DNA of 64,000 bases, taken from the NCBI GenBank assembly GCA_037126765.1, contig JBBCBC010000030.1, positions 10,562,786 to 10,626,785 of the forward strand, given 5' to 3'. Both the position numbers and the translations under genes were made by a program. The stretch comes from Stenogyne calaminthoides. Lineage: Eukaryota > Streptophyta > Magnoliopsida > Lamiales > Lamiaceae. A model generated the notes under the pieces. That model did no database searches. It was not told the origin of the DNA and worked only from the letters and a program-made list of their open reading frames with translations. The first letter of the stretch is position 1. Each line of letters opens with the position of its first letter. Shown here piece after piece: positions 10,721 through 21,357 of this stretch.

Positions 10721-12959
10721 GGCCAAAGAAAGCAAAGCAAGCTACCATGACTCTAGCACTAGAAGATGAGTCGAAGAAGAAAAGAGCGCCCGTAACGATC
10801 ATTGCGCAACAAAGAATGGGAATCGACAGCAAGCTTCAACCCGAGGGCTCGCCAGAACGATCCGAGGTAGAAGCACAAACCGATAAATCTCCTTCTCCTC
10901 AACCTCGTTTATTCACCGCCGGATTAAAGGTCAGCCGAGCATGTCTCTCCCGCTAGTTCACTCCATGAACTCCGAACCAGATATAACCGCCACTACAAGC
11001 AGAAACCACCGCAGGTCGAATCAATCGATAACTTCCGCCGACTCAAGCACAACCAGAAGCTTCCACATCTCATCCAAATGTAACGGACAGATAATTCCTC
11101 AGATCCAGATCAACAAAGACCATCACCGAAAAATGGTCGACTAAGAATTGAACGAGAGATTGATGAGACGATCCACAAATCGGGTCGCCCATCCCCGCTA
11201 TCGAGAAGAAGTCATGGAGATCCTCACCGGAGAGATCTCGATTAAAAAACTTCTCGAGATCTTATCTTACTTGTTGAACAGATGGGTGGTGCGGATGAGT
11301 TCGCAGATTTTGACTTCGATATGAGGAAGTCCGCCAAAGTGGGATCACCAAATGAGCTAATATCCGATAAATCTGCGGAAAGCTCGATCCACGTGAAGTT
11401 GGAATTGCCGAAGAAGAAAAGCCGAGATCGCTCAAGAAGCTCCGCAAAACAGACATTAAATGGAGAATGCGGAGCCGCCGATGAAAGTGGAACTGTGTGT
11501 GCAGTTCACGACCAACCACCGGAGGCACAAACAACCAACCCGATCAAGTGATGGATCCAATTCCTACATCTCAAATCACCATCGATCAACTTCGGAGATC
11601 GATCTTGTCTCAAAGATCTCCCCAAAAGAAGAGATTGAGGAGTGCTAATCGATCGAGACAAATTAGTCTCAAACAAATCGAAGCAATCGAGATCGGTTCT
11701 CCCAATCCATGACCACCATGTTCCGCGAAGCTTACAAAAAATCGATTGATGACAAAAATCAAAAGTGGATCAAAATCAATCTTCTTTTCGACGCCACCGA
11801 GAAAAAGGCTCGAAGTTATCGGAAGAGAAATTTGACAAAATGATTTGGACACTCTCTCCTTTACAATGGAAACCGCCAAGAAAGAGCCGACATAACCGTT
11901 CGTAATCTAACAAATTAAACTTCAGTTTATCTCGCTAATGATCTAAATCGGCATTATCGATCAACTTTTGCTCTCGACTTCCCACCTCAATGCGCTTTTT
12001 GATCAAACCAAAAAGGAAGGATCTCGAGAAACCAACCGACACATCGAAGATCTCGATTCATACGGATAAGGCCCATGGACAAAGATCAATCGCAAGAAAA
12101 GGCCGCCATGTCTGCCGACATCAAAATCGACCCGCCATTTCGCATCAGAAAGTCACCGTGAAATACGGCTAGTCGATCTGGCCGATAAGGAGCTAGGCAG
12201 AAAATTATCCAAAGAGCAGATGACCAAGAAGAAAGAAGGGCGTAAAAAGCGCACAAGGTAAGGGTTGAAACGAAGTTCAAATCAAGGGCTAAGAAAGGAT
12301 TGACCGAAAAAATGCACCCGTAACCTCGGGCCAACGCCAAGAGTTCCACGAGATCATACCAAAAACCGCCGCACACGCCAAGAGGTTTGAGGAATGGAAT
12401 AAGATCGTAAGTGAATGGCTTCGATGCCTTTGTCCTTGATCTTGTTCCAAAGAAGAATCACCAGATGATGAGTTCCTCAACCGGTTCTGTAATAAATATC
12501 CATACTTTCAAAGTATCCGAAAAATGAGGCCAAACTTATGAATGTAAAAATATCTCGCTAGGAGTTTGATATGCTAGTATACTCGAAGAAGGCGGAGATG
12601 GCTCATTTGACGACCGGCATTTGAGAGATTTTACTTTGACATCTTGAGCAAATCGCATATATAACTCGATCAAGTGCGTATAACCGATGTCAAATGGAAA
12701 CTCTATCGATTTTCAACGCTCCACAAGACCAAAGAGAAATGCCGAAGGATACAAGCCCAAGGAGTGAAGAATCGAGGAAGACATCCGGGGATCACCGCTT
12801 TTAAATTCAAAACTTTTCTCGATGTAACATGTAATCAACATATCTAATGAAAAGTTTATTTTTTTCTCGATCCCAAGACAAAAATCTCTTTGTCTTCGAC
12901 ACTGCTTTTTAATCGTTCTATACTTATCAACTGTTTTGGTTTCTCGTGTGTTTTGGTTT
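10721..12959 (+). other. Degraded 3' part of the post-pol region
   Basis: Only short, frame-broken pieces rich in Lys, Arg and Ser can be read, for example MGGADEFADFDFDMRKSAKVG at 11282. It may be the decayed C-terminal half of the extra ORF. The stretch is poor in CAG/CTG and rich in GATCG and CCGA, so its frames are especially unreliable. No recognisable domain was found. Confidence 0.5.
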
Positions 12960-12974
12960 CATCAAAAAGGAAAT
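12959..12974 (+). other. Polypurine tract
   Basis: CATCAAAAAGGAAAT directly precedes the 3' LTR start TGTTGGG. The second element has the longer form CATCAAAAAGGGGGAAAT at the same place (21340-21357). It would prime plus-strand DNA synthesis. The shortened G-run may be decay or a homopolymer error. Confidence 0.75.
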
Positions 12975-14540
12975 TGTTGGGAAATTTATAGTTTTGATGA
13001 AAGTTCCAAAACACATGTAATAGGACCAATGGACACATTAGGTGATGGATGTTTACATTATCGCTATAGGAGACCGGTTGATAATGATTGTATAGAAAAA
13101 ACCGATGTAATAGATAGGTCACATATTGAGGGGGGAACTCAATATGTATAGGTCGATCCAAGAATCGGAAGAAAGTTCGATATCCCGACAGGCGTAACGT
13201 TAAACCGTAATCTAAGATCGGTCGAATCGATCTAGTCGATAACTCAAATGGAAGTCATGAAGCTCAAACCTCGAATACTTAGAAGATCGATGACTTCCGG
13301 AAGATAAGACCGGAAGACCTACATCACCGAGTCGGCCGGTTGAAGCTAAGTCAACAGCGCCAAAGACTCTATCGGTAGATCGATCGATTCATCGATCGAA
13401 AAACCATAAGATGAAAACCGATGTTTCATCTTATCATACGCCTCTGATCTAAACAAGAAGAATACCAACCTTAGTTGGAGGAACAACACCGCAAAAAGTC
13501 TTCCATCCAATAAGGAAGAAACACGTATGAAAGAAGCCGACTCGGCGGGATTCGATGTTGCTCTCAAACGGCTATAAAATACACATTCACGCTTTTCGCC
13601 ATGCCGCTCAAGACGCGTCACATCAAGCCCAAAAGTTCTACCTAAAATAGCACGAAATTCAAATTGCTCTCCAACGGCTTTTGATTTCAAGGTCTATAAA
13701 TATGGGATCACACTTGAGAGTGAAACACGGAAATGCTTGGACAAACAAAATAATCAAGAAGCTCAAACTATAGTCGATTTCATCGAAGAACACAACAACA
13801 AGCTTATTTTATATTGTGTTCATCCCATAAGTTCTTAGCAAGAAATCTTTTCATCTAGCTATCGCCGCTTTGTATGCAAGGAAAGATTTCATAGTTGGAA
13901 CCTCAACAATCTTACCCAAACCCCAAGTTAGGATAAGTTGTTTAGCAAGATTTCGATCTAGGGTTTCTTCTAGTAATTGATTTACGGGATCGGTTGAGTG
14001 AGAACTCTTAAAACATCTGTTGGTGTCTTGTGTTGGACTAACACACTAAACTAAGTCCAAAGTTAAGTCGGTTAAGTTGGTTAAGTTGGTGCCCTCTTGA
14101 AAGGGAAAGAGGGATGTAGGACCGGTTTGTCCGAACCACTATAAATCTTGTGTGCCTTTATTGCTTTTATTAATCGCTCTCACATCGCACAATCTTAAAG
14201 CGCATACATTCTAAGTTAAGATCAGATAGCACCAAGCTTCTGATCTGATCGGACCTGAAATTTCTGTCATCTGATTAAAAAGATAAAACTTGGAATCTGA
14301 TTTATACAAACTGGTTTTTCACACGGGTAAAACTTAAGCTTCGCACACATCGATTAATCGATAGTTACCGAACCGATCTGTTTTTCGCTCAAGAAGTTGG
14401 TTATCGGACCAAACCGATTCACTTTCGCACTGATCAAAGCTATTCCGCTCCTCACACCGATCTGACGAAAAGTTTTTCAGAAGTCTATTCACCCCTCCCC
14501 TCTAGACTTCTGCCCTCACATAACCCGTTCGGGACCTACA
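12975..14540 (+). repeat. 3' LTR of the Sirevirus-like element (complete, 1566 bp)
   Basis: It starts TGTTGGGAAATTT after the PPT and ends GGGACCTACA, giving TG...CA ends. From 13038 it matches the 5' LTR. A block around 14176-14340 is identical to about 1157-1322, while the flanking parts differ almost only where the 5' copy has CAG or CTG. It carries the same TATA-like and CGAACCACTATAAAT elements. Confidence 0.95.
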
Positions 14541-15780
14541 GATATTCTTGTATTCCAAGAATACATATCTTCAATAATGTATTTCCAAGAAAATCAAGAA
14601 AATCTTTTCTCTCCTTATTTATTCAAAATTTTCGAAAATCTCTTAACAAATAACCAAGTGGGAGATTTCTTGAATTTAAGGAGATAATCTTGTATTTCAA
14701 GAATACTTATCTACATTCCATAACAAAATTCAAAGAAAATCTTTCTCCCTCTTTTATTTATTAATTTCGAAATATTAGGAAAAATAGGCAACAATAATTT
14801 ATTTTATTTTAAATATCTTTTTCAGTTATTGGACATTATCTTTGAGCTACTTGAGAAACTTTTAGGAGAATTAAGATTTGACCTTCTAATGGACTTTGAA
14901 TACCTAATATTGAGCCACAATATTATTCAAGCCCATAAATATTAATTAATCTCACTACATAATTAATATTGCACTATCCATCTTAACCCATATTACTGTT
15001 AATATGGCTCCCGATTATTATTTCCCGTGTTTAAGATTATCTAGCCCATTAATTAATTCAAGTCACTGAAATAACTTTCCATTAATTAATATCTTTTGTC
15101 CTTGGTCAAGGAACGGTTCAACATTATTATCCATACTGGAAACAAATTCCACTTGCAAGATTTGGTATGATAAATCTTATGAACCTCCCAAGGGGGCAAA
15201 TCAAACGAGCGTACTCGCACACGATTCTTCGTATTAAATCTTAGCAATCGCATGTGACCAGTAATATTGCCCAATATATAAAATATTGAATCTCATTGAT
15301 TCTATACCCGTCATAAGTCAAAACAATAATTACTAACCACACACGATCCTATTTAAGGGACTAAGATTAAGAAATAATGAACCACTGAGGTCTAATTCTT
15401 ACTGGTTCAGTGCTGAAGAATTTATCCTCCTGTAGGTCCTATTCAGTGCATCAGTCATGCACTAGTGTAATCTCTTGGTCAAGACAAGCCAACCTGAGTC
15501 TTACACTTCAACATTTCACGATGGATTGTTCATTTCCATCTAGGTCGTAAAAAGTGTACTTTTAGTTACAAGGGACTGTTAATTTAATCTTCTGTGATCT
15601 GGTATCACTAAATTAACTACAATGTAACACGTACTGTTTATTGAACAATTCTGCAGTAAATATATGTAACATTCAATGATATTTAAAGCATAAGTGATAA
15701 ATAATTTATTTCAGTAAATAAGACAGAAATTCAGTTTGGTTATACAAAGTAAAAACATACTTTCCAGTATAACCCCAACA
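14541..15780 (-). repeat. LTR fragment of a second retrotransposon family (minus strand)
   Basis: Read on the minus strand from 15780 it begins TGTTGGGGTTATAC and aligns over its length with 62656-63945 on the plus strand. Shared blocks include TCTTGACCAAGAGATTACAC, GGATAAATTCTTC, CTTAAATAGGAT and TATCATACCAAATCTTGCAA. It stops exactly at the Sirevirus-like 3' LTR end, so it was probably interrupted by that insertion, with its remainder left of the window. No coding sequence of its own is present. Confidence 0.85.
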
Positions 15781-16975
15781 ATTCTGTGTTGAATCTGGCT
15801 TTTTGGTTTTTGATGATGATGAAACTGTGATAAAAAAAATTGACGAATTTGTTGGGTTTTTCTGATTTTACTGATGATGAGGATGAATCTGTTGATTTGT
15901 GATTGTTTCTTGATTCTGGGTTGGGTTTTTGGATTTGATGAATTTTGATGAAATCTGTTGATTTTGGAGATCTGTGTTTTTTGAATTTGCAAATTTGAAG
16001 ATTCTGGATTTTTCTAAGATCTAGGTTGTTGATATGGAAGTTTTTTGAAGATTTGAAGATCCATTTTATGAAGATCTGGGTTTGTAAATTTCTGAGGGTG
16101 AGAATCTAAAATCGCTCAGATGAACATGTTCATGTGTTTGATGAACATGTTCATGTGTTTTGATGAACATGTTCATGTCGTAATAAAGACGATGATATGT
16201 AAATTTTTAGATTGTAATTGTATGCTTTAGATACGTAAATTTTTTATATTTTTTCAATTTTGATATGTAAATTTCTGTAATATTCTAATTTTTATATGAA
16301 TTTTGATATTTTAATTTTTAGATATGAAGCTTACAACTCTCTTAATTTTGAGATTTGATAAACAATTTGAAATAAATGCAAAATGAATTGGCAGAAATAA
16401 ATGGGCAAAAAAAAAAACAGAAACTTAAAACAATTTGACTAATAAAACTAATCTGCAATTTGGTAAAAAAAAGGAAGAAAAAGTGAGAAAAAGGAAGAGA
16501 GAGAAGTAAGGGCAAAAATGTCTTTCACCTATAGGCCATTTGACCTATTAATATTTATTTTTAGGATGTGGACCTATGAGTAATTTATAGTACCAATTAG
16601 GACCTATGAGTACTCCCTCAAACATGAACTAAATATTATTATTATTATATAAACAAATATATAATTAATTTTTTTTTTCAAATTATATATATTATTACTA
16701 TATATGGAAATCAAAAGGACAAATATATATGAGTATAAGAATTTTACGTAATTAATTACTATTTTTTTTAAGTATGGACTATGGGATGTGATTTTACATT
16801 AAATTTGTGTTTCTTAAATTAATTAATATCATTCTTTAAATAGGTAAAATAAATATGTTGGGGTGTTATTCTCATATTTCTATATTTTTTTTGTGAATGG
16901 ACACTTGACGTAAATTTAAATTGTGTAAAATGAGATGTAACACTATTATATAATAGGAGATCTAGACTGTAAACT
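15781..16975. other. Non-coding spacer with a T/G-rich tract
   Basis: About 1.2 kb follow the LTR. The first 300 bases are rich in GATGAT, GATTTTG and TTCTTGATTCTGG. The rest is AT-rich. I find no ORF with recognisable content and no RNA gene. A short palindromic repeat at 16119 is listed separately. Confidence 0.6.
16119..16178. repeat. Three tandem palindromic units GATGAACATGTTCATGTGTTT
   Basis: Three near-perfect units of 21-22 bases, each centred on the palindrome ATGAACATGTTCAT. It could be a cruciform-forming minisatellite or a cluster of protein-binding sites. Confidence 0.8.
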
Positions 16976-17105
16976 CGTATGATAAGCTATCATACATGAG
17001 ACTAGATACAACTTAACATAAATTAATATTCATTTATTTTAAAATATTAAATTATTAATGTCCAAATTATGCTCGCATTTTACCGTGAGAGGATCTCGTA
17101 CAAAT
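16976..17105. repeat. Dispersed repeat copy ending ACCGTGAGAGGATCTCGTAC
   Basis: This AT-rich repeat has relatives at 17505-17625 and 52755-52870. All share AATACAAATTAA-like starts, a TAAAATATTA core, AATGTCCAAATTATGCT-like text and a closing GTGAGACCGTCTCAC-like palindrome followed by ACAAA. Probably a small non-autonomous element of unknown class. Confidence 0.5.
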
Positions 17106-17224
17106 GTTTATCTAATTATTATTATGATAATTTATTGTAAGTGATTGTAGGGATAGATAGATACGCAAAAAGAATTCAATCATGATTGTGGACAAAATAT
17201 TGAATCGCGATTGATATCTTAAGG

Positions 17225-17465
17225 AAGCATAAGCGGCGCCACATATGATCACAAAAGGTGAGCACGCCTTATTGGGTTTAAAAGCTTTCTTGTCCTCTTG
17301 GTTCATTAATTTCCAACTTACCTTCTTTTTGGAGTACCATTTTATTCTCTATAGTCTAGTCTACCAAATTTCTTTTACATGTCTTCTGGAAAATATAAAA
17401 AAAGGCTCGACAATTGAGATATTGAGTGAATAAGGAAAGATAAACATATAATTAAGGTGGACCAC
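17225..17465 (-). repeat. Inverted copy of the segment found upstream of the 56725 gene
   Basis: Read on the minus strand, this matches 56447-56500 (GTGG.CCACC.TAATTATAT, then ATATCTCAATTGTCGAGCC). It then matches 54480-54550 (GAACCAAAAGATAAAAAAGC, TTTAAACCCTTATCCAATAA, a GTGTTCACTTTTTGTGGATC-like block). Together with the 52880-54760 copies this is a dispersed low-copy family. Confidence 0.7.
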
Positions 17466-17504
17466 GGGGCATCAACCAGTGAAAAGATTTTTTCTCTGAT
17501 CAAA

Positions 17505-17625
17505 CATTTGTATAAGACGGGGTACGATCTAATACAAATTAACGTCTATTTTTATAAAATGTTAAAGTGTCAATGTCTCAATTATGTTGCGTCTTACCGT
17601 GAGACCGTCTCACAAAAATTTACTT
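17505..17625. repeat. Dispersed repeat copy with GTGAGACCGTCTCAC end
   Basis: Second copy of the family described at 16976. It has the clearest terminal palindrome, GTGAGACCGTCTCAC, followed by AAAAATTTA. The remaining bases to 17934 are AT-rich and non-coding. Confidence 0.5.
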
Positions 17626-17934
17626 TATTTTTTTAAATAATAATAATTTTATGCATAATATTTTTTAAATATAATATTGATATTTTTTATAAATAATAAT
17701 GATATAAAAAAATAATGTTTATCGTAAACTCAAATTTATAGTTATCATCAATTTTTGTTGAATTTTTCTAACGATATATTAATTGAATTAGCGCTCGTTA
17801 TTAAACGAGTAAATGACCTCTTGATATGCCGTAAGCAATCATAGCAACTTTGTCTACATAACATAAGAGCTCGTAAGCAATTATCCGTCTCTTTTCCTTT
17901 AAAAAAAAAAATAAAAAAAAATAAATATATATAT

Positions 17935-19131
17935 TGTTGGGAAATGAATTTAAAAAAAAAAAGAGGATTTTGATTAGATCCCAAAACCCCTGAGTATGAC
18001 ATGTTCAGGATAATCTTGATAGATGGGTCAGGATTCAGTTTTAGAATGTTCAGGATATTATCTGCACCGTGTATAGTCGGCAGATATAGAACATGTTAGT
18101 TTAAAACTTCGAGAAGAAATCGAGATATCTTGGCTCGGAGAAACCTCAAGACTCGAGAGAACACGAAGACTCGAGAGAACTCGAAGACTCGAGAAATATC
18201 AAGGCACAAGAATTACTAAAGACTCAAAGAATGTCTTGAATGCTTTCGATATCCCTAATGTTTCGAGGCAATCAAGTTTGAGGAATATAGCCGTTGGAAT
18301 CCAGCTTACGTGGACCAACAAAGAGGAAGACAACCAGCCTGAAAAAGCTGCAGAACTTACAAAGAATAGTATGGATTTGAATGTGATTCTCTCCAACGGT
18401 AACATTCAAATCCACACTATAAATACAAGTTCTTCCTTCATTATCGTGGTGGATGCGTGAGATTATGCACAAAATGCTACAAAGCCAAAGAGCGTTATAG
18501 TCAAAGCATTCCCACCCTAGAACACAAGTCCAGAGATATACAAATATATTCAAAGAGTGTTCTAGAACTCAACCTAAGCAACCCACGATGTATTATAAGT
18601 TTAGAGAGATTTTCTCAACCTTAAGATTGAGGCTAAACCATTGTAAGGAAAATCTCACCATAGTTGGAGACAACACCAAACCCAAACCCAAAGGTGAAGT
18701 GAGGTAGTTGTTAGGCAATCCCGAGTGAGGGTGATAAGTCCCGTTGGAGTGTGAACTCGTTAAACATCTCAGAGGGCAATCCCGCGGAGGGTGATAAGTC
18801 CCGAGGCGAACCCGAGAGAGGGTTATAAGTCCATTAAGTGTGAGCTCGGTTAAATATCTATAAGCGATCCCGTGGAGGGTGATAAGTCCCGCTTGAAGGA
18901 ATTTCCCTAGAGAGGAGAGTGGATGTAGGATTTGTTGTCCAACCACTATATATTCTTGGTTGTTTCTTTGCTTTATGTTTATACTTGTCATATGCATCTA
19001 GTTATAAGCAAAACACAACACATGAGCTTAAAAAAATTGGTATCACTCTTGCCCCCTCCTTTTTTATATGCACCAAATAAAACGTTTTTGCTTCCGCCTT
19101 GCAAAAAATAGGTTTTCCCAACGGACCAACA
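17935..19131 (+). repeat. 5' LTR of the non-autonomous element
   Basis: 1197 bp, TG...CA. It holds an ACTCGAGAGAAC-rich tract (18120-18200), a hairpin and TATA box (18369-18425), and three to four imperfect repeats containing GTGGAGGGTGATAAGTCCCG (18710-18900). It matches 21358-22583 closely. Differences concentrate at CAG/CTG sites, with each copy altered in different patches. Confidence 0.92.
18369..18425 (+). promoter_or_regulatory. Hairpin directly upstream of the LTR TATA box
   Basis: TATGGATTTGAATGT and ACATTCAAATCCACA are near-perfect inverted arms around a 19-base loop. CTATAAATA follows at once (18417-18425). The arrangement is repeated in the other LTR (21809-21865). It may be a core-promoter element of the LTR. 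Confidence 0.6.
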
Positions 19132-19340
19132 AGTGGTATCGAGAAAGTGCTCAAAAGATTACTTCTTCAATGTAATCGCCTGAGCAGATCTATTTTTAAA
19201 ACCTGTCTCTGATCTGAGACCAACAAGTGGTATCAGAGCAGGTGCTCAAAAGATTACTTCTTCAATGTAATCGCCGAGCGATCTATTTTTAAAACTCATC
19301 TTTCGATCCGATACCAACAAGTGGTATCAAGGAAACAGAA
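19132..19340 (+). repeat. Tandemly repeated primer-binding-site region
   Basis: Two 94-bp units (19132-19225 and 19226-19319) and the start of a third (19320 on) each begin AGTGGTATC right after an ACCAACA string like the LTR end. The middle unit has an intact iMet PBS (TGGTATCAGAGC). The first reads TGGTATCGAGAAAG and the third TGGTATCAAGGAA. Only the first is next to the LTR, where a functional PBS is expected. Confidence 0.85.
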
Positions 19341-20475
19341 AGTTTTACACAACAATGGAATAATAGAACTTTTCATTGATAAAGACCCGAAGGTCAGGTT
19401 ACATTTCAAGTTACAAATGCAAGAGAACCTGGAGGTCAATACATAACTCTAAACCCTAAACATTTAAGCCATAACCCTAAACCTTCATCCAAACCCAAAC
19501 CCGATCTACAGGGTAGTGATTAAGAGGAGGAGAGAGAGAGATTTTAAGATCTCATGCTCTCATTTTCTCCCACTTAACAGGGTGAGGGAGGCTTGAAAGG
19601 TAATCCTATGCCGCAAACTGATGGACTCTCCAATGGAGTGAGAGCGGCCTTGATAGGATTTTTAAGCCAGGAGCCCTAAGAAAGAGTCAGTGGGCTCTCC
19701 AGCTGTTAAATGGTGAGTTGATATAAGAAGATCAGTTGTTGTCTGATCAAGATCGCATATCAAACTCACGCTCATTTTCGATCGAAGTCGGCCGACGTCT
19801 TTACGCTATCGTCGAGAAGGCACACAAGGTGCATACGATTAGGAGAAGTGTCTTCTCGGTTCTATGCAATGATCCGCCACCCTTGATGGTAGAGAAGCTT
19901 AGCAACGATTGTATGAGAAATCTTTGATGACAGCGAAACCAAAAAAAAAGGACACACAGGTTGATTTGAGAAGATGAAATCATGGAAAAGGGGTAAAGAT
20001 GTTTTTGGAAGTCTCACCGGAAACAAGGGTTCACCAGGATACATGATTCTACAAAGAAGATAAGTATGGTGAATGAGTTATGTCGTGTAAAATATTGGTC
20101 CAATTTATAGAGGCCAAGCAAGGGTGCAGATGCAAATTTGAGTTCTCAAAGCCTTTTTAGAAAAATTTGCATCACAAGAACAAATGATGTAGAAATCACG
20201 CGACCGATAATTGGATAAAGTTACTGCGGATTGACATATCGAGAGTGTCGACGATATTTACGCATGTCAAATCGCACCAACTTAAGGAATAGAGGGCTAC
20301 TACTCTAGACTAAGTTTTGGCAAGAACACTTTCCAAGAATTGGCTTAATCCGAGGAGAATCGATTAGGTCAACAAAAATGATTACATACAAAGTCGATCA
20401 AATGAAGAAAATCACCGAGCTTGAAAACTTCACCAAATCGATATATCGGTCTATATCGCTTGAAAGGGGAACTTC
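19336..20475 (+). repeat. Module shared with the first element's post-pol region
   Basis: Collinear with 7905-9090, including TTTTCATTGATAAA, AACCCTAAACCTTCATCC, GAGAGAGAGATTTTA, CCACTTAACAGG and GGGGAACTTCAAC. No long open frame is present. Here it follows the PBS directly, so gag, pol and part of the 3' region are missing relative to the larger element. Confidence 0.8.
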
Positions 20476-21338
20476 AACTTGAGGGGGAACTCACAGAATC
20501 AAAAGTAGATGATCAAGATCAAGACATGGCTACAGAAGAGACTGATCGAGATCAAATAAGTTAGATGAGTTCAAATGATGAACCAGGCAAAAAACGTAAG
20601 TGAAGAAAAAGCTAAAGCCAAAGAAATCGAAGAGAAGGTTGCAAATCAGAAGATGAGCAAAAGAGACTGATCAAGATCAGACGTGATCGAGATCAGACGT
20701 GATCAAGATCAGATATGATAAAACCTGATATGCTAACCTGATATAATGACCTGATGCTATTCTGATATATTGATCTAAAGATGTGTTGATCTGATGAGTC
20801 GAGCTAATCAGATCAGGCAAAGAAGAAATCAGATAGCTTGGGTAAAGTGATCTGAGGCTCGATAAGAAAAAGTGAAATCGAGACTCAGTATAGGTCAAAA
20901 GACCTGAGGATCAAGATGTCTGAAGACAGAAGAAACTGAACTCAGTTAGCATGAAGTGTCAGTATGCCTGATCAGACAAGGTCCGTTGAAGAAGTAATGA
21001 GGAGCCGAGCTGAAGACAGAAGACTGAAGACCAAGACTCAGAAGATTTTGTAATTCTTTAAATTTTTGTCTTTTTGATTTTAGTTTGATAAATTCATTGT
21101 AATATGTAATGGTACACTTATCATCAATGGAGATTTATCATTATGCTCAAAAGATAATATCTCATTATCTTATTTTACATGTCTTTATATTTGATATGCC
21201 TGATTACTGTTGTTTGGTGATGAAATTGTTGGGAGATTCATTTCTGAAGTAATTGTTGAGAGACATAACCAATCTTGTAATAGGATAAACGGAAACCTGA
21301 GTATAGGTTATATGTTTGTAACAAGATAGGTTTTGGCA
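20476..21338 (+). other. GATCAG/CTGATA-rich internal segment
   Basis: Short degenerate units (GACGTGATCGAGATCAGACG, CCTGATATGCTAACCTGATA) dominate 20640-20830. The remainder is AT-rich and non-coding. It fills the space between the shared module and the PPT. Confidence 0.55.
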
Positions 21339-21339
21339 T

Positions 21340-21357
21340 CATCAAAAAGGGGGAAAT
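21340..21357 (+). other. Polypurine tract of the non-autonomous element
   Basis: CATCAAAAAGGGGGAAAT immediately precedes the 3' LTR start TGTTGGG, the position needed for plus-strand priming. Confidence 0.85.

Larger units (their letters stand above)
1..14540 (+). mobile_element. Sirevirus-like Ty1/Copia LTR retrotransposon, left edge cut by window
   Basis: The order is partial 5' LTR, PBS, gag, protease, integrase, RT, RNase H, a 5.4-kb post-pol region, PPT and 3' LTR. Integrase ahead of RT defines Copia. A Sirevirus-like lineage is inferred from the iMet PBS, the gag C-terminus with a KEGLGYEKP-type motif, the WIPK...DSGCSRHMT stretch, the long region after pol, the CATCAAAAAGG polypurine tract and the LTR start TGTTGGGAAATTT. 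Every coding domain is broken by frameshifts, so the copy looks non-functional as written. Many breaks coincide with patches lacking CAG/CTG and may not be real. The 3' LTR lies against a different LTR at 14541, so this element probably inserted into that LTR. The target duplication cannot be checked because the left end is missing. Confidence 0.88.

Noticed and set aside
13038..14470. RIP-like or APOBEC-like hypermutation as cause of the CAG/CTG loss
   Set aside because: Those processes give one-directional C-to-T (G-to-A) substitutions without indels. Here CTG becomes CCG and lengths change.
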